Source: Microbulbifer elongatus
GTDB taxonomy: Bacteria; Pseudomonadota; Gammaproteobacteria; Pseudomonadales; Cellvibrionaceae
Reading direction: 5' to 3'
NCBI RefSeq assembly: GCF_020524885.1
Contig: NZ_JAIVKJ010000004.1
Coordinates: forward strand, 62,001-126,000
DNA: 64,000 nt
Each line of letters opens with the position of its first letter. Position 1 is the first letter of the stretch. A program made the translations under genes and the position numbers. Shown piece after piece: positions 9,352-24,298 of this stretch. The notes under the pieces are model-generated. The model worked only from the letters and a program-made list of their open reading frames with translations, was not told where the DNA came from and searched no databases.

Positions 9352-11577
9352 ATGATCACCAAGCAACTCGCCAGAGTATTGGCGCGGGTCGCCAACGTAG
9401 TGCTGCGCGCGAAAGCACCGCTATTGGGCCTGCTGTTACTGCCATTGGCGGCGCCGTCCTTGGCAAGCCAATTAAACGATATCCAGTTCTCCGAACTGCC
9501 CGGCAGCCGCTTGCAGCTGCGCCTGACGTTTAGTGACGTTCCACCGGAACCCACCGGTTACACCATTGAGCAGCCAGCGCGCATCGTCATGGACTTTGCC
9601 GGTGTCGAAAGCGCTCTGCCCGAAAAAAAATATTCCCTGGATATCGGTTCTGCCCGCAGCGCGGTGATCGTTTCCAGTGAAGACCGTACGCGCCTGATTC
9701 TGAATCTTGACGAGTTGCCGGTGTACACCAGCGAGCGCGTTGGTAACCAGGTAGTGCTGGAAGTTGGTGCCGATGCAGCCACCACCGCGGCGGTTGCTGC
9801 TGCGCCGGTGCACACGAGCACTAATATCGGCGGTAATGCCCAGTTCAAGCCTGCGGGTAATGTGGGCATCAGTAATGTCGATTTCCGTCGCGGTGAAAGC
9901 GGTGAGGGCAAGGTCATTGTCAGCCTGACCGATCCCGCGGTGAATATCGATGTGGAGCGTACCCGCGGCAAGATTGTTCTCACTTTCCTCGGTGCTGAAC
10001 TGCCTCCGGAGCTTCGCCAGCGTCTGGACGTTACCGACTTCGCCACCCCGGTGAATTCCATCAGTGTCGACTACGATGGCCGCAATACGGTTATTTCAGT
10101 GGATCCCCACGATGGCGAATACGATTACCTGGCCTACCAGGCGGATACCGAGTACGTCTTGAGTGTAAAACCGCTGACTGTGGCACAGGTGCGTGAAAAG
10201 CAGAAAGAGTTCCAGTTCACCGGCGAAAAGCTGTCGCTGAACTTCCAGGATATCGAAGTGCGCTCTGTACTGCAGTTGATCGCGGACTTCACCGACCTGA
10301 ACCTGGTCGCCAGTGATACCGTGCAGGGGCGCATTACCCTGCGCCTTGACGGGGTGCCCTGGGACCAGGCGCTGGAGCTTATTCTGAAGGCCAAGGGCCT
10401 CGACAAACGCCAGGAAGGCAATGTGATCATGGTGGCGCCGGCGGCAGAAATCGCCGAGCGTGAGCGCCGCGAGCTGGAAACCCGCAAACAGCTGGAAGAG
10501 CTGGCGCCGTTGCGCACCGAATATGTCCAGATTCGCTACGCCGATGCCCGCGAGCTGTTTACCCTATTTGCCGGGCAGCAGGGTGGTGGCCAGGGTGGAG
10601 GCTTAGGGCAGGGCAACTTTGCCGGTGGTCGCGAAGATCAGGACGGTCGCAGTATTCTTTCTGCCCGCGGCAGTGCCATTGTGGATGAGCGCACCAATAC
10701 CATCATTCTGACCGATACCGAAGATAAAATTGCCCAGTTCCGCGACCTGATCAGTGCAATCGATATTCCCATTCGTCAGGTGATGATCGAAGCGCGCATC
10801 GTCACCGCGAATACCGACTTCGAGAAGAGCCTGGGGGTACGCTGGAGCTACCTGGAAGATCACAATATGAGTGATGATTCCATTGGTATTGGTTCCGGCT
10901 CGCTTATTCCGGGTCTCTCCGATGGCGACGGTAATGGTCCGGACCTCTCTGCGCCTCAAACCCTGCATGATCCTATGTTGGTGGACCTGGGTATTGCCAA
11001 TCCCGCGGGCAGCGTAGCCTACGCCATTCTGAAAGAAGACTTCCTGCTGGGACTTGAGCTGTCCGCCCTGGAAGACGTGGGTAAGGCAGAGATTGTTTCC
11101 CAGCCCAAAGTTGTGACCGGTGACAAGCAGGAAGCGAGTATTCGCTCCGGTGTGGAAATTCCCTATCTCGAAGCCACTTCCTCCGGTGCTGCCTCGGTAA
11201 CCTTTAAGGAAGCAGTGCTGTTGCTGAATGTCACCCCGCAGATTACGCCGGATGACAACATCATCATGAACCTCAATATTGACCAGAACAGTGTGGGTGA
11301 GTTGTTCACTAACGTGATTACCGGGGCACAGATTCCGGCGATTAACGTGAACTCCCTGCAGACCAAGGTGCTGGTGGCCAACGGTGAAACCATCGTGCTG
11401 GGCGGTATCTTTGAAGCTCAGGCCATTGAGGGTGAGGTGAAGGTGCCGGTACTTGGCGATATTCCGTTCCTTGGTCACTTGTTCAAAACTACTACCAAGC
11501 AGGAAGACAAGCGCGAGCTGTTGATCTTCATCACTCCGCGCATCATGCAAGACGAGTTCATGTCCTTCAGCAAGTGA
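9352..11577 (+). CDS. pilQ: Type IV pilus outer-membrane secretin PilQ
   Basis: 741 aa with a signal peptide. There are two N-terminal AMIN domains (peptidoglycan binding; about residues 40-120 and 165-265). They are followed by an STN/N0 domain (LNFQDIEVRSVLQLIADFTDLN), an N1/NolW domain with a Gly/Gln-rich loop, and the secretin core. The core carries the C-terminal signature VPVLGDIPFLGHLFKTTTKQ. It forms the gated outer-membrane channel for the pilus. It overlaps aroK by 4 nt (GTGA). Confidence 0.97.
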   Translation: MITKQLARVLARVANVVLRAKAPLLGLLLLPLAAPSLASQLNDIQFSELPGSRLQLRLTFSDVPPEPTGYTIEQPARIVMDFAGVESALPEKKYSLDIGSARSAVIVSSEDRTRLILNLDELPVYTSERVGNQVVLEVGADAATTAAVAAAPVHTSTNIGGNAQFKPAGNVGISNVDFRRGESGEGKVIVSLTDPAVNIDVERTRGKIVLTFLGAELPPELRQRLDVTDFATPVNSISVDYDGRNTVISVDPHDGEYDYLAYQADTEYVLSVKPLTVAQVREKQKEFQFTGEKLSLNFQDIEVRSVLQLIADFTDLNLVASDTVQGRITLRLDGVPWDQALELILKAKGLDKRQEGNVIMVAPAAEIAERERRELETRKQLEELAPLRTEYVQIRYADARELFTLFAGQQGGGQGGGLGQGNFAGGREDQDGRSILSARGSAIVDERTNTIILTDTEDKIAQFRDLISAIDIPIRQVMIEARIVTANTDFEKSLGVRWSYLEDHNMSDDSIGIGSGSLIPGLSDGDGNGPDLSAPQTLHDPMLVDLGIANPAGSVAYAILKEDFLLGLELSALEDVGKAEIVSQPKVVTGDKQEASIRSGVEIPYLEATSSGAASVTFKEAVLLLNVTPQITPDDNIIMNLNIDQNSVGELFTNVITGAQIPAINVNSLQTKVLVANGETIVLGGIFEAQAIEGEVKVPVLGDIPFLGHLFKTTTKQEDKRELLIFITPRIMQDEFMSFSK

Positions 11578-12098
11578 TTACCCAGCCCATCTTTCTTGTC
11601 GGCCCCATGGGGGCCGGCAAGTCCACTATAGGCAAGTTACTGGCAGCCCAACTGGGGCTGCCTTTTGCCGATTCCGATAAAGTTCTCGAAGACCGTACTG
11701 GTGCCGATATTCCCTGGATCTTTGATGTGGAAGGGGAGGCTGGTTTTCGCCGACGAGAAAGTGAGGTTTTAAAAGACCTCTGCACCGGTGAGCCCCAGGT
11801 GATCGCCACTGGCGGTGGTATCGTGCTGGCGCCAGAAAACCGCGCGCTGCTCAAGGCGCACGGGTTTGTCGTGTATTTGCGGGCTAGTCTCGATCAGCTC
11901 GTAGAGCGTACGTCAAAGAACAACAACCGCCCTCTGCTTCAAGTTGCAGACCCCAAGGGCAAGCTGCGTGAAATCCTTCTGCAGCGGGAGCCGCTCTATA
12001 GCGAAGTGGCTGACCTTGTATGTGATACCAACGACTGCACACCCAAGCAGGCGTCCATTCTGGTTTCAGATCGGTTGCTGTCTGGTGTGGATGGCTGA
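11574..12098 (+). CDS. aroK: Shikimate kinase
   Basis: 174 aa. It phosphorylates shikimate in the chorismate pathway. The P-loop GPMGAGKSTIGK, the shikimate-binding DSD and FRRRE motifs and the GGG motif (ATGGGIVL) are present, and the length is standard. The GTG start overlaps the pilQ stop. The coupling of pilMNOPQ with aroK-aroB is widely conserved in Gammaproteobacteria and has no known functional logic. Confidence 0.96.
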   Translation: MITQPIFLVGPMGAGKSTIGKLLAAQLGLPFADSDKVLEDRTGADIPWIFDVEGEAGFRRRESEVLKDLCTGEPQVIATGGGIVLAPENRALLKAHGFVVYLRASLDQLVERTSKNNNRPLLQVADPKGKLREILLQREPLYSEVADLVCDTNDCTPKQASILVSDRLLSGVDG

Positions 12099-12113
12099 CC
12101 GGCGCCACGCTCG

Positions 12114-12142
12114 TTGATCACTGATTTGGCGATCGCTATTTA
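12114..12142 (+). promoter_or_regulatory. Candidate sigma-70 promoter upstream of aroB
   Basis: TTGATC (12114-12119) and TATTTA (12137-12142) are separated by 17 nt in the 136-nt aroK-aroB gap. If real, it lets aroB be expressed independently of the pilus operon. Confidence 0.4.
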
Positions 12143-12234
12143 ACCGTTCTCCGCATGAGCATATGCAACCACTTGTGCTAGAGTGGCCGCGTTTTCAAGT
12201 ATATTCCGCTAAAAGTGCGCTAAAGGGAGTTGCC

Positions 12235-13320
12235 ATGCACAGCCTTCAAGTCGACCTGGGTGATCGTAGTTACCCGATTCTGATTGGATCCGGACTGCTG
12301 AAGGCCCCGGAATATTTTGAGCAAGCTATTCGCGGTAAACAGGTTCTCGTTGTTACCAACGAGACCATTGCGCCCCTGTATCTCGAAACTGTTCTCACAG
12401 CGCTAAAAGGCTTTTCCAAAGTCGACACCGTTCAGCTCCCGGATGGTGAAGCATTCAAAACGTTGGATACGGTCAATCGCGTCTTCGATACACTTCTTGA
12501 AAAGCGGCACGATCGCAGCACCACAATTGTTGCGCTCGGTGGTGGTGTGGTCGGCGATATGAGTGGATTCGCCGCGGCCTGCTATCAGCGTGGTGTCGAC
12601 TTTGTGCAGGTGCCGACAACACTGCTGTCTCAAGTCGATTCATCGGTGGGCGGCAAGACCGGCGTAAACCACCCGCTCGGTAAAAACATGGTTGGCGCCT
12701 TCTACCAGCCGCAACTGGTTCTGATCGATATCGATACATTGATGACCTTGCCGGATAGAGAGCTTTCCGCCGGAATTGCCGAGGTCATCAAATACGGCAT
12801 GATCTGTGACGCCCCGTTTTTTGAGTGGCTCGAAGTTAATATGGGCGCGCTACTGGCGCGTGAGCCGGACGCGCTCGCCTACGCGATCGAGCGGAGCTGT
12901 ACGGACAAAGCAGCGGTGGTTGCGGAAGACGAGCGCGAGTCGGGGCGCCGTGCCATCCTTAATTTCGGGCACACCTTTGGTCACGCCATTGAAGCGGTTC
13001 AGGGGTACGGCAACTGGCTACACGGAGAGGCGGTTGCGGCGGGCATGGTTATGGCGGCCGAGCTCTCTCATTTGCGCGGCTGGATCCCGGAGCGCGATGT
13101 AGAAAGACTGAAAGCGCTGCTAAGCCAGGCGAATTTGCCGCAACGATCCCCCGCCGATATGCATGTGGACGATTATTTGCGTGCAATGTCTGTCGATAAA
13201 AAAGTGAAGGATGGCAAATTGCGTCTAGTGTTACTGCGCGCGCTGGGTGATGCCCAGATTATCGATGATACGCCCAGAGATCAGTTGGTGGATGCCTTGC
13301 GCGCTTGTGGAGCGAAGTGA
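12235..13320 (+). CDS. aroB: 3-dehydroquinate synthase
   Basis: 361 aa. It converts DAHP to 3-dehydroquinate using NAD and a divalent metal. The NAD-binding segment [19 protein letters not shown], the [11 protein letters not shown] lysines and the metal-binding GHTFGHAIE are visible. The ATG at 12235 is preferred because AAAGGGAG precedes it and the protein then starts as the family does ([15 protein letters not shown]). An in-frame ATG at 12163 would add 24 unlikely residues. Confidence 0.95.
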   Translation: MHSLQVDLGDRSYPILIGSGLLKAPEYFEQAIRGKQVLVVTNETIAPLYLETVLTALKGFSKVDTVQLPDGEAFKTLDTVNRVFDTLLEKRHDRSTTIVALGGGVVGDMSGFAAACYQRGVDFVQVPTTLLSQVDSSVGGKTGVNHPLGKNMVGAFYQPQLVLIDIDTLMTLPDRELSAGIAEVIKYGMICDAPFFEWLEVNMGALLAREPDALAYAIERSCTDKAAVVAEDERESGRRAILNFGHTFGHAIEAVQGYGNWLHGEAVAAGMVMAAELSHLRGWIPERDVERLKALLSQANLPQRSPADMHVDDYLRAMSVDKKVKDGKLRLVLLRALGDAQIIDDTPRDQLVDALRACGAK

Positions 13321-13355
13321 CAGTTTTGTAGTTTTATTACCCGTCTGAGGATTCT

Positions 13356-13557
13356 TTGACAACTCCGTACGGTAAAAGAAGATAAATCGGTTAAGTAGCC
13401 CGCAAACAGCGGAAAAAACTGGCGAATCTTGCAATTGCAGGGGGGCACGAGTAATATTGCGCGCCCCCTCGGTGAAAGCCGGGGTTAGGAGCCGATAATA
13501 ACAAACGCAGGCTCGCACCGAGCGAGCACCACCAAGCCCCTTACGCGGGCTTTTTTT
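13356..13557 (+). promoter_or_regulatory. Hairpin-rich leader or small transcript ending in a terminator, upstream of gltB
   Basis: The 412-nt aroB-gltB gap holds no supported gene. A TTGACA (13356-13361) is followed 17 nt later by AAGATA, a possible promoter. Downstream come a G/C-rich stem (GGGGGC near 13441 with GCCCCC near 13465), a 6-bp hairpin GCTCGC/GCGAGC (13511-13527) and the intrinsic terminator at 13534. This could be a premature-termination leader of gltB, a small RNA, or simply the end of the aroB transcript. The sequence does not decide. Confidence 0.35.
13534..13557 (+). terminator. Intrinsic terminator between aroB and gltB
   Basis: AAGCCC-cttacgc-GGGCTT runs directly into a T tract of about seven on the plus strand. 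It lies 176 nt before the gltB start, so any transcript arriving from aroB should stop here. Confidence 0.75.
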
Positions 13558-13732
13558 GTCACTGGAGTACAGAAAACTCAGTGAAATCTGCGGCACCTTT
13601 GGCTCAAGACTAGATAAATATACCCCCAGGGACAGTCTATTGACTGTGACCTGATTGCCACCGCCGGTGAATGATGGCCGGTTCGGTGCGCCGTCATGGT
13701 ATAGGGGTAGCGATAACACTTTGAGGAATTCT

Positions 13733-19618
<5,886 letters not shown>

Positions 19619-19661
19619 TTTTTCCTCTGTATTTGCCTATGTTGTACCGCTAGCTGGTTCT

Positions 19662-19777
19662 GTGGCGGTACTGCTGCCGGTAAACGTTTGCCAGACACGC
19701 CGTGAACCCATCCATGGGGCTCTTCTAAAACGTCCCTGTTTTAGAAGGTCTGGCAAACGTTTACCGGCATCAGCACC
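19662..19777 (+). repeat. Structured palindromic intergenic repeat, copy A
   Basis: This is one of seven related elements. The outer arms 19675-19696 and 19748-19769 are perfectly complementary over 22 bp (inner end GCCAGAC/GTCTGGC) and continue imperfectly to about 30 bp. Inside are the small hairpin CCCA-tcca-TGGG and a perfect 10-bp hairpin CTTCTAAAAC-gtccct-GTTTTAGAAG (19722-19747). The left flank is GTGGCGG. It is not a terminator (no T tract) and lies between gltD and hemE. Confidence 0.9.
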
Positions 19778-19865
19778 TTTTCATCGAATTTCAGCGCTGA
19801 GCCTGAATCACAGACGGGTTTCTCCGAAGTTCCGGACTTCTCATGAGCCCGATGCGAAGGCTTTG

Positions 19866-19978
19866 ATGCCGGGTGGCTTTATGCGGGACCGTCTGCGGCC
19901 AGGACGGCCGCAGCCGAGCCCCCAGGGATGGGTTCACGGCGTGTCCCGCATAAAGCCACCCGGTAGCAAAGCCGCTAC
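19866..19978 (-). repeat. Structured palindromic intergenic repeat, copy G (inverted)
   Basis: It has the same architecture as copy A, but the conserved GTGAACCCATCC core reads on the minus strand. The outer arms 19868-19889 and 19943-19964 pair over 21 of 22 positions (GGGTGGCTTTATGCGGGAC type). The internal hairpins are CTGCGGCC-aggac-GGCCGCAG (19893-19913) and CCCA-ggga-TGGG (19921-19932). The loops are the reverse complements of the loops in the plus-oriented copies. With copy A it forms a head-to-head pair in one gap. Confidence 0.88.
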
Positions 19979-20075
19979 CGTCCTGCCCGAATACGTACCA
20001 CCGACGCCCAAATCTGGGGCCAAAATAAAGATCCGTAGCTCGCCCCAATCACCCACATAAATCCTGAGTCAGGCG

Positions 20076-20110
20076 AGTCTCTGTCCTAAAAGAGACCTCG
20101 AGAGTACAAT
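20076..20110 (+). promoter_or_regulatory. Candidate hemE promoter with overlapping hairpin
   Basis: A good -10 box TACAAT (20105-20110) lies 29 nt before the ATG. The -35 is weak. A GTCTCT...AGAGAC hairpin covers about 20076-20096. Confidence 0.3.
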
Positions 20111-20139
20111 GGCCGGCCATTTACCCAGTCCTTGTGATC

Positions 20140-21219
20140 ATGTCTGATACCCAGTTCGCCCCCCTCCAAAACGACCGATTCCTCCGTGCCCTGCTGCGCC
20201 AACCCGTCGACCGTACGCCCATGTGGATGATGCGCCAGGCCGGTCGCTACCTGCCCGAATACCGCGCCACCCGCGCCAAGGCCGGCACCTTTATGGATCT
20301 GTGTCGCAACACCGAACTGGCCTGCGAAGTGACTCTGCAACCGCTGGAGCGCTATCCCCTCGATGCCGCCATCCTGTTTTCTGACATCCTCACCATTCCC
20401 GACGCCATGGGCCTCGGGCTGTATTTTGAGGAAGGTGAAGGCCCCAAATTCAAGAAACCAGTGCGCACCAGCGCCGATATCGCTGCTCTTGAAGTGGTCA
20501 ATACCGCTAACGACCTGAGTTACGTCACCGATGCCGTCACCACCATCCGCCGCGAGCTGAACGGTCGCGTGCCGCTGATAGGGTTCTCCGGCAGTCCCTG
20601 GACCCTGGCAACCTACATGATTGAAGGTGGCTCCAGCCGGGATTTCGCCCGCGCCAAGGAAATGCTCTACAACCGCCCGCAGGATATGCACCAGCTGCTC
20701 AGCGTGCTGGCGGATTCGGTGATTGACTACCTGAACGCCCAGATCCGTGCTGGGGCCCAGGCGGTACAGATTTTCGATACCTGGGGTGGGGCGCTGAGCC
20801 ACAGTGCCTATAAGGAATTTTCCCTGAATTATATGGCCCGTATTGTGCAGGGGTTGATCAAGGAACAGGATGGCCGTCAGGTCCCGGTAATTCTGTTCAC
20901 CAAGGGTGGTGGGCAGTGGCTGGAGGCGATGGCGGATACCGGTGCTACTGCCCTGGGCCTGGACTGGACTACGGATATCGCTCAGGCGCGCGCCCGAGTT
21001 GGCGACAAGGTGGCTCTACAGGGCAATATGGATCCGTCCATCCTGCTGGCAAATCCAGAGCGGATACGCGAAGAAGTGAAGACCATTCTCGCCGCCTACG
21101 GTAAGGGCGGCGGGCATATCTTCAATCTCGGCCACGGGGTTACTCCGAAGGTAGATCCGGCCCACGCGGGCGCTATGTTTGATGCAGTGGTGGAATTGTC
21201 TCCTCAATACCACCAGTGA
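20140..21219 (+). CDS. hemE: Uroporphyrinogen decarboxylase
   Basis: 359 aa. It decarboxylates the four acetate side chains of uroporphyrinogen III to give coproporphyrinogen III in haem synthesis. The signature [11 protein letters not shown], the [12 protein letters not shown] loop and the [11 protein letters not shown]-terminal motif are intact. ATG 20140 (MSDTQF) is preferred over the in-frame GTG two codons upstream. The gltBD-hemE order matches Pseudomonas. Confidence 0.96.
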   Translation: MSDTQFAPLQNDRFLRALLRQPVDRTPMWMMRQAGRYLPEYRATRAKAGTFMDLCRNTELACEVTLQPLERYPLDAAILFSDILTIPDAMGLGLYFEEGEGPKFKKPVRTSADIAALEVVNTANDLSYVTDAVTTIRRELNGRVPLIGFSGSPWTLATYMIEGGSSRDFARAKEMLYNRPQDMHQLLSVLADSVIDYLNAQIRAGAQAVQIFDTWGGALSHSAYKEFSLNYMARIVQGLIKEQDGRQVPVILFTKGGGQWLEAMADTGATALGLDWTTDIAQARARVGDKVALQGNMDPSILLANPERIREEVKTILAAYGKGGGHIFNLGHGVTPKVDPAHAGAMFDAVVELSPQYHQ

Positions 21220-21317
21220 ATCGGAATGAATTGTGGGGGTGAGTAATCACTGACCACCCATGTGTGACGCGTATCACAAATATAGTGTCTACTAGCGTGT
21301 AGACTTGTGTGACAATT

Positions 21318-21350
21318 TGCCCCGCTTTGGGTATGCCCCAAAGCGGGGCA
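21318..21350. repeat. Perfect 14-bp hairpin downstream of hemE
   Basis: TGCCCCGCTTTGGG and its complement CCCAAAGCGGGGCA flank the 5-nt loop TATGC. Neither side has a T tract, so it is at best a weak terminator or an RNA-stabilising stem. It lies between hemE and the HD-GYP-like gene. Confidence 0.6.
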
Positions 21351-21448
21351 TTAGTGTGTACCAGTCATGCCGTTACCGGCTGGTATCGGCGGCTCCCAGA
21401 ATTAATACAGAACACCAGAACAAAACAAAAACACGCGGCAACTATCAA

Positions 21449-22825
21449 GTGGCAATCCAACAGGCGAAGGTATTCGTTGAAGACCTGCAACGGGGCATGT
21501 TTGTGTCCCGTCTGGATCGCCCGTGGACGCGCACTCCTTTTGCCCTTCAGGGCTTCTATATCCGCGATCTCGAAGAAGTTCGACAGCTGCAGAAATACTG
21601 CCGCTATGTCTATGTAGATGTAGTCAAGACCGTGGGCGACGTGGGCGTCAAGCTTCGCAAGCTGACCAGCGCCGCCAGCGAAGCCGGATCTGGCTCGTCT
21701 CCCGCCAAAGGTACCCAGCGGCGCGTTCCCGTTGCTATCAACTGCAAGCCGGTACAGGTAAAGCACGACAGCTACGCTCCCCCTGAGCCGGCTCGCAAAG
21801 AAGCGGCCAAGGCCCGGCAGCTGCACGATCGTATTATCCAGGGCATGCATGAGGTCATGGTTCAGTTGAATGCGGACCGCCCGCTGCCCACCGCGCAGGT
21901 CAACCAGACCGTCACGCAGATGGTAGACAGCGTGCTGCGAAGCCCGGATGCATTTTCTTGGCTGGCGCGGGTACGCGAAAAAGACGAGCACACGTACAGT
22001 CACTCGGTGCGCGCGAGTGTATGGTCCGTAGTGTTTGGCCGCCATATCGGTCTGCGGCGCCAGGAGTTGGTACAGCTGGCGATTGCCACTCTGTTGAAAG
22101 ATGTTGGCAAGCTTTACCTCCCTGAAGAAATCCTGAAAGCTAAGAAACGGGAGCCGCGGGAAGAGCTGGAGTATCGCAAGTTTGTGGATTACAGCGTGAA
22201 GCTGCTTTCCTCCGATGCGAATATCGATCCGCAGGTGCTCACCATCGTGCAGTGTCACAGGGAGCAGTACGATGGCTGCGGTTACCCACGCGGCCTGCGC
22301 GGTGGACAGATTCCGGTATTGGCCCGGATGTGCGGTATCGTCACCTTCTACGACGAAGCGACAAATCCCCGCGGTGCAGAATTTCCACTGCCGCCGTCGA
22401 GGGCTGTGAGTCAGCTGTACGATCTCCGCAATAGTGCTTTTCAGGAACAGCTGGTGGTGGAGTTTATCCAGTCCATGGGGCTGTACCCCACCGGTACTCA
22501 GGTCGAGCTCTCAACTGGTGAGATTGCTGTAGTGGTGGAGCAGAGCCATAAACGCAGACTGAAACCGAGAGTCATGCTGGTGACCGACGGAAATAAAAAG
22601 CTGCTGGAAAAGCCGCGGCTGTTCGATATGGCCGCCGATGATGATCGCAAGCAGGCGATCGTCAACAAGGGTAAGAAATCCCTGGCAGAAGTGGGCCTGA
22701 TCACCATCACTCAGGACCTGGACCCAAGCCGCTACCCTCAAATTGATGTGGCCAAAGTGCGCGACCAGTACTTGTACGAGCAGCGCCTTCCCGCCTTTAT
22801 CGCGCGCTTAATTCCCAGCCGATAA
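21449..22825 (+). CDS. DUF3391/HD-GYP-family protein with altered metal-site residues
   Basis: 458 aa from a GTG at 21449. Upstream sequence in the same frame does not look like protein, and family members start with a VAIQQAKVFVEDLQRGMF-like strand. An N-terminal DUF3391 (about 1-130) is followed by an HD-GYP fold. HD-GYP enzymes hydrolyse cyclic di-GMP with a two- or three-metal site. GYP is present (DGCGYPRG, residues 275-282). The HD dyad reads Lys217-Asp218 (LLKDVGK), the HP of the next helix is absent (KFVDYSVKLL), and the usual HHE reads CHR. It may bind but not cleave c-di-GMP, or be a signalling adaptor. Confidence 0.85.
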   Translation: MAIQQAKVFVEDLQRGMFVSRLDRPWTRTPFALQGFYIRDLEEVRQLQKYCRYVYVDVVKTVGDVGVKLRKLTSAASEAGSGSSPAKGTQRRVPVAINCKPVQVKHDSYAPPEPARKEAAKARQLHDRIIQGMHEVMVQLNADRPLPTAQVNQTVTQMVDSVLRSPDAFSWLARVREKDEHTYSHSVRASVWSVVFGRHIGLRRQELVQLAIATLLKDVGKLYLPEEILKAKKREPREELEYRKFVDYSVKLLSSDANIDPQVLTIVQCHREQYDGCGYPRGLRGGQIPVLARMCGIVTFYDEATNPRGAEFPLPPSRAVSQLYDLRNSAFQEQLVVEFIQSMGLYPTGTQVELSTGEIAVVVEQSHKRRLKPRVMLVTDGNKKLLEKPRLFDMAADDDRKQAIVNKGKKSLAEVGLITITQDLDPSRYPQIDVAKVRDQYLYEQRLPAFIARLIPSR

Positions 22826-22844
22826 ATTTTATCCGCCCTTCTCT

Positions 22845-24071
22845 TCAGGCAGTGACCGTTAGCGGCTTCTGTTTTGTGGTCATTGGCGCCAGCAGGGTAA
22901 GCAGGCTGGCGGCGAGTATCAGCCCCGCTAACAGCAACCCCAGTGCCTGAACATCCCAGCCCCGATCGAGCAGGAAACCCAGCAGAAGTGGTGAGGCTGC
23001 GGTGGAAAACACCATGCTCGCCTGGGAGACCGAGCGTATGGCGCCCAGATGTGTACTGCCATATCGTTCCGGCCACAGGGCGCTGCCTGCGGTGCCTGTA
23101 CCCGCCTGCGCAATACCGATTAGCGCGAGGTACAAATACGGCACCCAAGTGCTGTGGCACAGCGCCAGCAGAGCAAGAGCTGCAATCATTGGGCACAAAG
23201 CAAGCGGCAGACTGCGCTGGGCCCCGAACCGATCCACCAGCCCGCCGGCAAAAAACAGCGCGAGCAAATGTCCGGCAGCGTAGCTGCCAAATGCACCGGC
23301 AAGCACGGCCATGGACCAGCCGCGCTCATCGGCAATCGCGGTCTGGTGAAACAGGATTGCAGTAACCACAAAGGGAGTCATTGGCGCTGCAGGTAGCAGG
23401 CAGTAAAACCCGCGATCCCTCAAAACCTGCGAGCGCGTGTAATCGCTAGATTCCTGGTCGCTCCCGTCACCGCTTTCTGTGGTCCTGTTGCCGGTATCAC
23501 CGGCGAGCCAGATCAGCGCGGGTAACACCGCAGTAAACAAAACCGCTGCTGCAATCACCCATACACTGCGCCAACCGTTGGTATCAATCATCAGTGAGCC
23601 ACCGGTGGGCAGCAGTGCCTCGGCGATGGGGAAGCCCAGCGCCGCGAGTGCAATTACTCTGCCCCGGTTTGCGGTGAAGTAGCGCCCGGCAGTGGTCATT
23701 CCCATATGGGTCATAAAACCCTGGCCGGCAAAGCGCAGCAGGAAGAACCCTGGCAGCAGCATCCAAGCAGATTGTGCGAAAGCGAGAACCAGGCAGCCGC
23801 CGCACAACATCAAGACTCCCAGAGTCGCTACCCGTCTCAGCGGCCATCGGTCTACCAGAGTTCCCGCACTTAGTAATACGAATGCTGATAGCAGTGTTGC
23901 GCCACTGTAGCTGGCGCCGTACCAGCTATTGCTCAGGTTGAATTCCTCCCGTAGTGCGCCGCCGAAAATGGCAATAAAAAATGTCTGGCCAAAACCGGAG
24001 GCGGCGACGGCGAGCAGCGCGAAAAACGCGAGTTTGGGATTGCTGCGGATGAAGGATGGAATTGCAGGCAT
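22845..24071 (-). CDS. Major facilitator superfamily transporter
   Basis: 408 aa, about twelve hydrophobic helices. The first cytoplasmic loop motif reads DRWPLRR and the equivalent second-half loop DRFGAQR. The substrate cannot be read from the sequence. The start at 24071 (MPAIPSFIRSNP) is chosen because a longer frame to 24152 would begin inside repeat copy B. The central loop (GDTGNRTTESGDGSDQES) is acidic and polar. It converges on the HD-GYP-like gene with a 19-nt gap and stands alone. Confidence 0.85.
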   Translation of the reverse strand: MPAIPSFIRSNPKLAFFALLAVAASGFGQTFFIAIFGGALREEFNLSNSWYGASYSGATLLSAFVLLSAGTLVDRWPLRRVATLGVLMLCGGCLVLAFAQSAWMLLPGFFLLRFAGQGFMTHMGMTTAGRYFTANRGRVIALAALGFPIAEALLPTGGSLMIDTNGWRSVWVIAAAVLFTAVLPALIWLAGDTGNRTTESGDGSDQESSDYTRSQVLRDRGFYCLLPAAPMTPFVVTAILFHQTAIADERGWSMAVLAGAFGSYAAGHLLALFFAGGLVDRFGAQRSLPLALCPMIAALALLALCHSTWVPYLYLALIGIAQAGTGTAGSALWPERYGSTHLGAIRSVSQASMVFSTAASPLLLGFLLDRGWDVQALGLLLAGLILAASLLTLLAPMTTKQKPLTVTA

Positions 24072-24113
24072 GGTAGATTCGGCGGGTTCGGTGGATCGTT
24101 TGAATGTAAATCC

Positions 24114-24247
24114 TGTGGCGGTCCCGCTACCGGGTACTTGTTGGCGAGACACGAGCTAGGCGCTCCCCCTTAACCCATCCATGGGGGCTCTTCCGCGAGG
24201 TCCCTCTCGCGGAAGGTCTCGCCAACAAGTACCCGGTATCGCCACCT
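24114..24247 (+). repeat. Structured palindromic intergenic repeat, copy B
   Basis: The outer arms 24128-24150 and 24216-24238 are perfectly complementary over 23 bp (inner end GGCGAGAC/GTCTCGCC). The inner hairpin CTTCCGCGAG-gtccct-CTCGCGGAAG (24190-24215) is perfect and has the same 6-nt loop as copy A but a different stem. An extra segment (GCTAGGCGC) precedes the CCCA-tcca-TGGG hairpin. The left flank is GTGGCGG. It lies between psd and the MFS gene. Confidence 0.9.
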
Positions 24248-24298
24248 TAGCTCGGAATTTCGAGCTGCGAATGTGCGATGAGGTGAATCAGCTTTGAG

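Noticed and set aside
12163..12234. A 5' extension of aroB by 24 codons
   Set aside because: The extension overlaps promoter-like sequence and does not match family N-termini; ATG 12235 has a good ribosome site.
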